Shown here piece by piece: positions 24,214-33,600 of a stretch of DNA of 35,189 nt. Source of the DNA: VGPI01 sp964482845 (GTDB taxonomy: Bacteria; Cloacimonadota; Cloacimonadia; Cloacimonadales; Cloacimonadaceae); the NCBI GenBank assembly GCA_964482845.1, contig CAYZZE010000006.1:1-35189 (forward strand), read 5' to 3'. The notes under the pieces were generated by a model. The model did no database searches. It worked only from the letters and a program-made list of their open reading frames with translations, and had not been told where the DNA came from. Each line of letters starts with the position of its first letter. Position 1 is the stretch's first letter. The translations under genes were made by a program, and so were the position numbers.

Positions 24214-25119
24214 ATGTATAAAGATTTCAATGAAATGATCGTCCGGGTAAAGGAACGGAAGAAGGGCCGTGTCGTCATCGCCGCAGCCCAGACGGAAAGC
24301 GTTCTGGACGCCGCGATCCTGGCAGAACAGCAGCAATTGGCAGATTGCATATTGGTGGGAGACAAGGAAAATATCGTCTCTCTATTATGTGGTATGAAAC
24401 CGGAATATGCCGATCGATTTGAGATAATCGATACCGGCGACGATCTTACAAGAGCGGCCCATACCTCGGTCGCACTGGTCAAAGAAGGCAGAGGGGATCT
24501 GATCCTCAAAGGCAAAACGGATACTGCCATCCTGCTCAAAGCGGTTCTGGACAAGGACAATGGATTGCGCATCAGCGAAGTGATCTCGGATGTCCTTGCC
24601 TATGAACATCCAGAAGGGTTGAAACTGATGAGCGATGGCGGAATAAACATTCTGCCCACCGTGAGCGAGAAAGTAGCTATCGTAAAAAATGCCGTGGCTG
24701 TTGCGCGCGCCCTGGGCAATCCGAACCCCCGGGTGGCATTGCTTTCCGCCATTGAAACGGTCAATCCCAAGATCCAATCCTCTCTGGATGCGTCGTTGAT
24801 CGCCAAAATGGGCGAACGTGAACAGATCGGCAAATGTATCCTGGACGGACCGCTGGCATTTGACAATGCCATTGATATCGAAGCCGCACGCACCAAGGGC
24901 ATCGAATCCGAAGTGGCGGGTAAAGCGGATATCCTGATCGTTCCCAATATCGAAACAGGCAATGTCTTTGGTAAAGCGCTCACCTATTATTGCCATTACC
25001 GCGTTGCGCATATAGTGATGGGAACGAAAGCACCGATCCTCATACCCTCGAGAGCGGACGATGCAGAAACCAAGCTGCTCTGTATGGTCATGGGCTTGGC
25101 TTGCATTGGTCATGTTTGA
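24214..25119 (+). CDS. ptb: phosphate butyryltransferase-family enzyme
   Basis: A 301-residue acyl-CoA:phosphate acyltransferase of the Ptb branch. It shows LVKEGRGDLILKGKTDTAILLKA split over the conserved core, EKVAIVKNAVAVA, an SAIETVNPKIQSS segment, LDGPLAFDNAI (near residue 210) and VPNIETGNVFGKALTYY. It would convert butyryl-CoA or branched acyl-CoA to the acyl-phosphate for ATP formation by a kinase not seen here, which suits amino-acid fermentation. GAGG lies ten bases before the ATG. It could also act on acetyl-CoA. Confidence 0.9.
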   Translation: MYKDFNEMIVRVKERKKGRVVIAAAQTESVLDAAILAEQQQLADCILVGDKENIVSLLCGMKPEYADRFEIIDTGDDLTRAAHTSVALVKEGRGDLILKGKTDTAILLKAVLDKDNGLRISEVISDVLAYEHPEGLKLMSDGGINILPTVSEKVAIVKNAVAVARALGNPNPRVALLSAIETVNPKIQSSLDASLIAKMGEREQIGKCILDGPLAFDNAIDIEAARTKGIESEVAGKADILIVPNIETGNVFGKALTYYCHYRVAHIVMGTKAPILIPSRADDAETKLLCMVMGLACIGHV

Positions 25120-25170
25120 TCAAAGACAATCATCGCCGTGACGGGTTGCCACCTCGTAGCGACCTGTGTA

Positions 25171-25184
25171 TGACCGTTCGGTCA
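25171..25184 (+). other. short perfect hairpin between ptb and rlmH
   Basis: TGACCG and CGGTCA pair perfectly around TT. Only a GTTT follows, so it is a poor terminator. It may be chance or a small regulatory palindrome. Confidence 0.3.
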
Positions 25185-25210
25185 GTTTGGCGCCTTGATC
25201 CGACAACGGG

Positions 25211-25672
25211 ATGAAGATCAGAATAATACAAATGGGAAAGACCCGGGAAGATTGGCTCAAGCAAGCATTGAATCACTATCACCAAAGATTGCAACCCTGG
25301 TGCTCATTGGAGATCGTCACACTCCCCGATGTAAGCGTCAAAACCGTCAATAATCCAGGCCAAGTAAAACATAAAGAGGCAGACCAGATCATCAAGATCA
25401 TCAAAGCTGATGAGTATGTCATCCTGTTGGACGAAAAGGGAACCCAATATAATTCATTTGAATTTGCCGCAGAATTGAATAGATTATCAGAAAAGAAGAT
25501 CGTCTTTGTGATCGGTGGAGTATATGGCACTGATCCGGAACTGAAGCCACGGGCTGATCTCCTGATGAGTATGTCCCGGTTAACCTTCACTCATCAGATG
25601 GTTCGTCTTGTCTTGGCGGAGCAGATCTACCGGGCAATGATGATCAACCACAATAGAAACTATCACTATTAA
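25211..25672 (+). CDS. rlmH: 23S rRNA pseudouridine1915 N3-methyltransferase RlmH
   Basis: A SPOUT-fold methyltransferase that modifies pseudouridine 1915 in helix 69 of 23S rRNA on assembled ribosomes. The 153 residues carry YVILLDEKGTQYNSFEFA (near residue 74), FVIGGVYGTD (the SAM-binding knot, near residue 104), TFTHQMVRLVLAEQIYRA and the C-terminal NRNYHY. Length is typical. The RBS is weak (ACGGG close to ATG). It is 18 bases from the next small gene. Confidence 0.96.
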   Translation: MKIRIIQMGKTREDWLKQALNHYHQRLQPWCSLEIVTLPDVSVKTVNNPGQVKHKEADQIIKIIKADEYVILLDEKGTQYNSFEFAAELNRLSEKKIVFVIGGVYGTDPELKPRADLLMSMSRLTFTHQMVRLVLAEQIYRAMMINHNRNYHY

Positions 25673-25690
25673 GAAGAGAAGAGGCACCCA

Positions 25691-25840
25691 ATGCTGCTGA
25701 TAAATATAAACATCGAAGACCTGATGGAAGCGCTACGGATCATGCTCCTGGGAATGACGGGAGTGTTTGTGTTCATGGGATTGTTCTATGGATTGATCCA
25801 TTTGTTTGACCGGTTCTTTCGCAGTAAACAGGACTCATGA
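25691..25840 (+). CDS. OadG-like small membrane protein (49 aa)
   Basis: A 49-residue gene too short for routine calls. It has a short N-terminal part, one membrane segment at about 15-38 (LRIMLLGMTGVFVFMGLFYG) and a basic tail (DRFFRSKQD). The pattern resembles the gamma subunit (OadG) of sodium-pumping decarboxylases, which opens with a Gly-Met-x-Gly-Val-Phe helix. GAGG lies six bases before the ATG, and its stop overlaps the PorU gene in an ATGA. No decarboxylase alpha or beta subunit is nearby. It could also be an unrelated single-span protein coupled to the secretion gene. Confidence 0.68.
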   Translation: MLLININIEDLMEALRIMLLGMTGVFVFMGLFYGLIHLFDRFFRSKQDS

Positions 25841-28800
25841 TGCGCAATATACTGATTACGATCATCTTGTTGCTCCTGCTTAATACACTCTATGGCGCTT
25901 TTACCGTGATTGACAATAGCGGTGATCGTCTCGTGGTCAGATTTGACCTAAATCCCTTTGAGATCAAAACCGATGATCAATTCAGCGAGATCAAGACCCA
26001 CGGTATGTTTTATCCAATGAAAGCCGGCGTTCCCGCGCTCCCCTATGAAGAATGGAAAATCGCCATCCCGGATGGAGCGTCACTCACCGTCAGGACCCTG
26101 GATAGTGATCAGGATCAGGTGACCCTGCTCAAACCGCTGAAACCGATCCCGACAGTGAGCGTGATCAATGGCGAATCACAGTATGACCTCAACGTGGATA
26201 GAGAAGCGTATGCCCGATGGTCTGAGCCCTTGCTCGAGACAATGGAGCAAAACACCTTCCGCAGTCATCATTACCTGCCGGTATTGATCAATCCATTCCG
26301 TTACGATGGAGACCAGGGATTGACCGTTGTCCGGGCATTGACCGTCGAAATGGTGATCAATGGCAATATCGGCTACCGGTCTGCCCTTGCCGATGATGAC
26401 TTCAACCGGATGTTTGTCACACAAGTGATCAATCCGGCCCAAAGTCGGCAATGGCGAAGTGATTTGCGCACCAATTTCAATACTTCTCGTTTTTCAGCAT
26501 CGGATTGGTGGGTCAGGATCGAGACCGATCGCCGGGGTATGTTTCGGATCACCCCTTCCCAATTGTCATTCCTACCGCTGAGTGATATCGATCCCCGCAC
26601 CTACAGGTTGTTTTCCACCGGTGGTGCCCTGCTGCCGAATGCGGTGGTGGATCCGGGCTATGAATTCAAAGAAATACCCATTCTTGTGTTGGGCGAAGAA
26701 GATGGCAGTTTTGACACCGGTGACTACATCCTCTTCTATGGCAGGGACAGAAATGACTTTGCCATAACCGAAACAGCGGTATTCGGACTCCATCATAATC
26801 CCTACTCCAATAATGTAGTCTATTGGCTCACCTTTGGCGGCTCATTCCCGGAACCGCCGCTGAGAATGGCAGATACGACATCCCCGGGCAATTGGGATAT
26901 TGAGACCGACCGGCATCCCGAGACGGTCAGGGTGGAACAGGAAACACACCGCCGCACCTTCTATGGTTTTGACTGGTATATGACAAGGTTCTTTGGCTCA
27001 AATTCAGCCGATTATCAATTTCAGGTGACCTTGGAAGATCTGATGGCAGGAGATGAACAAAACCTGTCGTTCATGCTCCGCCAGGAAGACATTAACGCCA
27101 ATTTCCAGCATCGGATGTCCGTATTCGTCAATAATGAGCCGATTTACTCCAATCCCCAGACCGGTAATACCGATTGGACCTGGGTCGGAGTAAACCCTTA
27201 CAATTTCCGCAGGAATACTACCTCCTTCCAAAACGGACAAAACACACTGAGGATAAGGATATTCCGGGATCGAACCGACAATCTCTTCTTTGACTTTTAC
27301 CAGATAACATACAACAAACGACTGGTCAAACGCAACGCCCAATATCAGATTCGCATCCCTACAGAACTACATAACAGCGCTGTCCGCTATTCCTTCACCG
27401 GCAGCAATAACAATATTATGGCTTTCAAAATCCTGGATTTCAACTCGGTGAAGAGAGTTTCGGTCAGCACTACGTCCGATGGCTTCAGTTTGGTCGGCAG
27501 AGGAGGATCATCCCACTTTTACTATGTCGTTCAACCTTCCGACCTATACAATCCGGCAGTGGTGGAGCGTGCCTTTCCGCGGGATCTGACCTCCCATTCC
27601 ACCCCGGTCGATAATGTCATCGTCACTCCCGCCGCATTCATGAACAGAGCGCAGGGACTGGCGGATACATATCAGCAGAAGTATGGTATTTCAAGCATGG
27701 TGGTGGATCAACAGGATATTTTCAATACCTTCAATGGTGGTCATCCTGATCCCGCAGCCATCAAACAATTTGTGCGCTATGCCTATCACCATTACCCTCA
27801 ACCCCGCTTAACTTCAATGACCCTGCTTGGACTGGGAACGATAGATTGGCGTAATTATTCCTTCCTTGCTGGCGAGAAAAACCGGATAATGGTTTATCAA
27901 AAGAATAATGACGTCTCGGATGATTATCTGGGCATGATCCATACCTCCGCTTTCCCGGAAATAGCCATAGGACGCTATCCCGTCAGAAATACCGCCGAAC
28001 TGGACATCATGCTGAATAATATGCGTAACTATACCGATAATCCCACCCCCGGGCTGTGGCGAAATACCGTTTTGATCGTCGCTGATGACGAATTCAACGC
28101 TGGTGCAACTTCAGAATTTATGCATACCCAACAGGCACAGGAAACCCGAGATACGATCAATCGTGGTGTTCTGGTTGATAAGGTTTTGGCGACCGAGTAT
28201 GAATTTGATGAGTTCCAAAACAAGCCCCGGGCAAGGGATGACATCTTCACCGCAATCAATGACGGCAAGCTAGCTTCCTACTATATCGGGCATGGTGCTT
28301 ATGATAAACTCGGCTCAGAAGATTATCTCAGTGCTGCCACTGATTTGTACAGCTTTGCCAATCATGGTAAACTAACCCTATTCATGGCCGCATCATGCCA
28401 TGTAGGACAATTTGACTATCCCGGATTCGAAAGTTTGGCTCAGAAAATGGTGTTGTTGAACAACGTTGGCGCGATTGCCTCCATAGCAGGAACCCGCGAG
28501 ACCTATCCCGTTCACAATATCCCCCTGTTTATCAATGTGTTTGACAATGCACTGCACCAATATCGTCCGATCGGCGCATCGTTGTTAAATGCCAAAATCT
28601 CCTATACCCTGGGCAATCATAATGATGAAAAGTATGCCTTGCTGGGAGACCCACTGGTCTATATAAATCCACCTCGCAGAAGCAGTAAGGTGATCTGGCA
28701 GGATCCCAGATTCCGCAATTCGATCATCATAGCACGGCAATTAGTTCGGTTTGAAGGTGGTTTAGCTGAACCCGGAATGAATGGAACGGCGGATGTATAT

Positions 28801-30516
28801 GTCTATGACAGCGACGAGTACCGGATCGCTGGACCGGGAGTAACTGCTACTTTGACCGCTCCCCAGACCGCTTCCGGCAATTCGTTCCAATATTGGCTGG
28901 ATGGCAATAATGTCATATCCACCAATCGTATCATCGCTGTCCCGATCACCAGCGACAAAAGTTATACTGCTGTTTACGGATCACCCCAAAACACCTACAC
29001 ACTTACTGTCAATTCTCGCGATCCTAATAGTGGCGTCCATATCTTGGCCACACCTGCAGACATCAATGGCGATGCTGAAGGTGTCACCACATTTAACCGG
29101 GTATATCTTTCGGGAACGAACGTGACATTGAGAGCGCCCGAGGCAATCAGTGACAGGTTGTTCCAATTCTGGATGGAAGGAACGAGCATCTCATCAAATC
29201 AACGGGACTTGACCCTGACGATCGACCGGAATCGCAGCATAATGGCTGTTTATTACTCCCCCACCGGATCTTACTCACTTAATATACAATCCTCCGAACC
29301 GAATGCCGGTGCCTTCATCCACGTCAGCCCTGCCGATAATACTTCCCAGACAAATGGCACCACGCCGTTCATCAGGATCTATCCTCACAACGCACAAGTA
29401 ACGCTGAGGGCTGCCCAAATAGCCAATAACAACTTTTTCAGGCACTGGGCAGAAGGTAGCACGATCATTTCGACCAGTCCCTCGATCACCATAACCGTCT
29501 ATTCAAACCGGACTTTGACCGCCGTTTATAGTTCGCCATTCCCGATGTTTTATATGTCGGTCGCATCAATGAATCCCAACGACGGTGTAACAATTCAGGT
29601 TTCACCCTCCGATATGACGGGGCAAGCGTCAGGATCGACACCATTCAATCGTACTTTTAGACAGGGGTTGACCGTTACCGGCAGAGGTAAGACGCTATTC
29701 CGGGGAGTAGCAGAAGTTACGAATTCTTCATACTCCGCGGGATTTATTGTTCCGGATGACGTGTCCAACGGCAATAATGGTTCAACAATCAGTTACGTTT
29801 TTGACCCTGCCACCAAGCAGGATTATGTGAACTACTACTATCCTCTGACCACCAGTAACATGGCGCAACCTGTGTCGAATACTGATGCCCCGGAGATAAG
29901 GTTATACCTCGGCAGCATGGATTTTCGCGCGGGAGATACGGTTACACCCAATCCGATGCTTTATGCCAGGATATCCGACAGTAACGGGATAAACGTGACC
30001 GGCAGCCCCGGACATAATATCCTGCTTATAATGGATCAATCACTCCAACCGATAGACGTGACCTCATACTTCAAATACGATACCAATTCCTGGACGGAAG
30101 GGCTGCTCAGCTACCAATTGTCCAAACTCAGCGAAGGACCTCACACCTTGCAACTAATCGCCTTTGACAATTTCAATCGACCTTCAGTGGCAAGCACTCA
30201 TTTCCACGTCAGGAAGTCCGGATTTCTCTCGATTGAGCGGCTTTTGATCTATCCCAATCCCGTCAAGTCAGATGCCACCATCACTTTTATCCTTTCCAGA
30301 GACGCAGAGATTACGATTAACTTATACACCATGACTGGACGGCGGATTAAAACTATCAATGCACCCGGCAGGCAGGGCTTCAATCAGATCCCTTGGGACG
30401 GCAGGGACGCTGAGGGCAAACGCTTGGCAAACAACACTTATTTTATCAAGGTCAGAGCTACGGATAGCGATCGGGGAACCGCGGAAAAGACAGAGAGAAT
30501 CGTTATCTATAAGTGA
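25837..30516 (+). CDS. porU: PorU-type T9SS sortase (C25 peptidase) with internal InlB-like repeats
   Basis: A 1559-residue exported protein. Signal peptide about 1-20; a gingipain-type propeptide and N-terminal beta region to about 590; a C25 caspase-like domain about 590-965 with His819 in YIGHGAYD and Cys854 in MAASCHVGQ. A PorU-type beta region starts near 970 (GMNGTADVYVYD) and is interrupted by a repeat array (about 1004-1281, period 92-93). It resumes at 1282 with GRGKTLFRGVAEV, GFIVPDDVSNG, EIRLYLGSMDF and GPHTLQLIAFDN, and ends with a T9SS type A sorting domain (about 1467-1559, IYPNPV). PorU cleaves sorting domains and attaches cargo at the cell surface. A plain gingipain-like cargo protease is the alternative, but the C-terminal region favours PorU. 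Confidence 0.88.
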   Translation: MMRNILITIILLLLLNTLYGAFTVIDNSGDRLVVRFDLNPFEIKTDDQFSEIKTHGMFYPMKAGVPALPYEEWKIAIPDGASLTVRTLDSDQDQVTLLKPLKPIPTVSVINGESQYDLNVDREAYARWSEPLLETMEQNTFRSHHYLPVLINPFRYDGDQGLTVVRALTVEMVINGNIGYRSALADDDFNRMFVTQVINPAQSRQWRSDLRTNFNTSRFSASDWWVRIETDRRGMFRITPSQLSFLPLSDIDPRTYRLFSTGGALLPNAVVDPGYEFKEIPILVLGEEDGSFDTGDYILFYGRDRNDFAITETAVFGLHHNPYSNNVVYWLTFGGSFPEPPLRMADTTSPGNWDIETDRHPETVRVEQETHRRTFYGFDWYMTRFFGSNSADYQFQVTLEDLMAGDEQNLSFMLRQEDINANFQHRMSVFVNNEPIYSNPQTGNTDWTWVGVNPYNFRRNTTSFQNGQNTLRIRIFRDRTDNLFFDFYQITYNKRLVKRNAQYQIRIPTELHNSAVRYSFTGSNNNIMAFKILDFNSVKRVSVSTTSDGFSLVGRGGSSHFYYVVQPSDLYNPAVVERAFPRDLTSHSTPVDNVIVTPAAFMNRAQGLADTYQQKYGISSMVVDQQDIFNTFNGGHPDPAAIKQFVRYAYHHYPQPRLTSMTLLGLGTIDWRNYSFLAGEKNRIMVYQKNNDVSDDYLGMIHTSAFPEIAIGRYPVRNTAELDIMLNNMRNYTDNPTPGLWRNTVLIVADDEFNAGATSEFMHTQQAQETRDTINRGVLVDKVLATEYEFDEFQNKPRARDDIFTAINDGKLASYYIGHGAYDKLGSEDYLSAATDLYSFANHGKLTLFMAASCHVGQFDYPGFESLAQKMVLLNNVGAIASIAGTRETYPVHNIPLFINVFDNALHQYRPIGASLLNAKISYTLGNHNDEKYALLGDPLVYINPPRRSSKVIWQDPRFRNSIIIARQLVRFEGGLAEPGMNGTADVYVYDSDEYRIAGPGVTATLTAPQTASGNSFQYWLDGNNVISTNRIIAVPITSDKSYTAVYGSPQNTYTLTVNSRDPNSGVHILATPADINGDAEGVTTFNRVYLSGTNVTLRAPEAISDRLFQFWMEGTSISSNQRDLTLTIDRNRSIMAVYYSPTGSYSLNIQSSEPNAGAFIHVSPADNTSQTNGTTPFIRIYPHNAQVTLRAAQIANNNFFRHWAEGSTIISTSPSITITVYSNRTLTAVYSSPFPMFYMSVASMNPNDGVTIQVSPSDMTGQASGSTPFNRTFRQGLTVTGRGKTLFRGVAEVTNSSYSAGFIVPDDVSNGNNGSTISYVFDPATKQDYVNYYYPLTTSNMAQPVSNTDAPEIRLYLGSMDFRAGDTVTPNPMLYARISDSNGINVTGSPGHNILLIMDQSLQPIDVTSYFKYDTNSWTEGLLSYQLSKLSEGPHTLQLIAFDNFNRPSVASTHFHVRKSGFLSIERLLIYPNPVKSDATITFILSRDAEITINLYTMTGRRIKTINAPGRQGFNQIPWDGRDAEGKRLANNTYFIKVRATDSDRGTAEKTERIVIYK

Positions 30517-30650
30517 TATCCGAAAAAAAGAACAAGTTTTTCTTGACATAATAAGTGTGATAAGAACAATGCACGGTTGTCTAAATGGCATCCGACCCTC
30601 TTGGGGTTAGACATACCGGACTATATAGTTTACCAATAAAAGGAGATGTT
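30517..30650 (+). promoter_or_regulatory. spacer with candidate promoter for the T9SS cargo gene
   Basis: TTGGGG (30601-30606), 17 bases, then TATAGT (30624-30629, five of six matches) would place a start just before AGGAGA (30641-30646). The -35 is weak. A TTGACA at 30543-30548 has no matching -10. AT-rich GAAAAA/TTTTTC arms near 30525-30541 could form a weak hairpin after porU. Confidence 0.35.
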
Positions 30651-33600
30651 ATGAGAGCTAACATTCAACGGCTTCTTCTACTGCTGGTGATCATGACCAT
30701 ATCCGCACTGGGATGGGCTCAAGTGAGCAACTACACCTTTACCAGTTCGGTTGGCACATTTGCCGAGATCAGCGGAGGAACTATTCATGGAACAGCGGGA
30801 ATGGGCAATAACGAGATGTTTACTGCCATCCCGATCGGCTTTAATTTTACTTATAATGGCATTGTCTGGAATGAGGTAAGTATCATTTCCAAGGGCTTTA
30901 TGGCTTTTGGCAACACCATCATTTCCACCAATACCCCAATCAGCACCACCGCCAGTTCAAACAACGTCATAGCCGCCATGACCCGTGATATCCAGGGTCG
31001 TGTCAACAGCCAGCTGATGACGCTGACCAGCGGAACAGCCCCCAACCGGGTATTCACCATCCAATGGAAGCATTTCCGACGTGTTCAGACCACCGCTGCC
31101 AATGATGATTGGACTTTCCAAATTCGTTTAAATGAATCCAATGGCTCTGTGGTCTTGGTTTACGGAAACGTTATTGCTGCCACGGTATCCACTGCCCAGA
31201 CGTTGCAGGTGGGCTTGCGCGGCAGTGATACCACTGACTATAACAACCGGACTACAACCACGGACTGGACTGCCTCAGACCCTGGAACCGCCAACAATGC
31301 TACCATGCGCATCAGCGGTATCTGTTTCCCGCCTCTGGGACTTCTTTATACATTTACACCGCCTCAGACCGGCCAGCCCCCTATGCCCGCACAGATCGTG
31401 GCCCCGATCAACGATGCTCAAAACGTCAGCATCAACCCCATCCTGAGGTGGATCAGCGGCGGCGGCACCGTGGATGGATACAAAGTATATCTGGGAACGA
31501 ACAATCCTCCCACCAATGTCACTAATGGAGCGATCCAGACCGATCTCATCTACAACGCGCCGGTTCTGAACTACAGCACCCAATACTATTGGAGAATAGT
31601 GCCCTTCAACAACTTTGGCGATGCTACCGGTGTTCCGGTGTGGTCATTTACCACGATGGCAGATCCTACGATCACAACCTACCCCTACACAGAGAACTTT
31701 GATGCCGTCACTCCTCCCGCTTTACCTTTGGGATGGTTTGCTATCAATGCCAATTCTGACCTTTACACTTGGGAGACCGTGGCTGGCACTCCCCATACTA
31801 CTCCCAATTCAGCACGGATCAGATACAATATCGCTGCGGCGATGAACGACTGGCTGGTGATGCCTCCGCTTCGTTTTACTCAGGGCACCATCTACCGTAT
31901 AAGTTTTTACTACCGTGCACATAGCGCGACTTATCCGGAAAGAATGGCTGTCTATATCGGAAACGCACCAACTGCTGCCGCCATGACCAACCAGATCTTC
32001 AACAACAGCAATATCATCAATACCACCTATACCCTGGGCGAGGCATTTATTACCGCAACCCAGACCGGTGATCATTATGTGGGATTCCACGGTTACAGCG
32101 TTGCGGATAGATTCTTCATCTTTCTTGATACTATTCAAGTAGAGGCATTTAATCCCACCTTCAATCCGCCTCAAAACCTTACCGGAACACCTGGCAACAA
32201 CACCGTCAATCTGGCTTGGCAAGCACCGGCTAACAGAGCATTATCCGGCTATAAGGTTTTCCGCAACGGCACCGAGATTGCGTCTCTTCCGACCACGCCG
32301 CTTACATACTCCGATACCAACGTCGTCAATGGCACCACTTATACCTATCATGTAACGGCCGTTTACACCAATCCCACCGGCGAATCCGTTCCTTCGAACA
32401 CTGTTACTGTCATGCCGCATGAACCATGGAATCCCCCAACCAACTTTGCCGTGCAGGTCGTCAACTACAATACCGCCCGCCTGACTTGGACTCCTCCCGG
32501 TGGCGGTCCTCCTCCAGCCGCCTTTACCGATAGTTTTGAGACCTACCCGAATTTTGCCAATACGTTTGCCCCCTGGGTACTGGTCGATGTGGATGGTTCA
32601 AATACCTACGGCATCACTGGAACCACTTTCCCCGGCCAGTATCAGCCGATGGCATACATCATCTTCAATCCGACCTCCACTACTCCTCCGATGGCAACAC
32701 TGACCGCACATTCGGGGAATAAAATGGCAGCCAGTTTTGCCTCCACAACGGCAGTGAACAATGACTGGCTGATCTCCCCACCCGTCACGATCGGACCCGG
32801 ATTCAACCTGCGTTTCTGGGCAAAGTCCTACACGGCACAGTATGGGCTTGAGAGATTCAGAGTCGGCGTATCCACCGGTGGAACCACTCCGGCTGATTTT
32901 ACCATTATCTCCGGTCCCAACTTTATTCAAGCACCCGTTGACTGGACTCAATACACCTATTCCATGGCCGCTTACACTGGTCAAACCATCCGTTTCGCCA
33001 TCCGTTGCGTCTCTGATGACGCTTTCATCTTCTTTGTGGATAGCGTATATTGCGGTCCGGACGCGGCTAATTTCCTGGCCAACGAACAACCCCCTGCGCA
33101 AGAACTGGTTTTAGATAGAATGATCGGCACACCGACATCCGTCTTTGAAATCCCCACCGAGCCGATTCGCGTCCAGACCGGATATAAGATTCACCGCAAC
33201 AACACCCTCGTCCATACGATCACCGATCCCAATGCCGCAACCTGGGATGACGTGGGACTTCCTTGGGGAACGTACAGCTATACCGTGACCGCAACCTACA
33301 CGCATGGCGATTCTCAACCTGCCGGACCGGTCGTGATCAATGTCGTAGAGCCCCTATTACCTCCCACCAACCTACAGGCAAGCGTTGCCGGAGATGATGT
33401 CACTCTTACCTGGTCAGCCCCTGTTTTGCCGGTGAACAGCGTCAGAACACAATTCCCCGGCGTCGGAGTTGATCAACCTGATTTCGAGATTACGCGTGCG
33501 CTGATCGGCTACACCGTCTATCGTGGCGGGAACATACTGGAAATGCTGGATGCAACTACCTTGACCTATGTGGATGCCAATCTGCCCAATGGAACTTATC

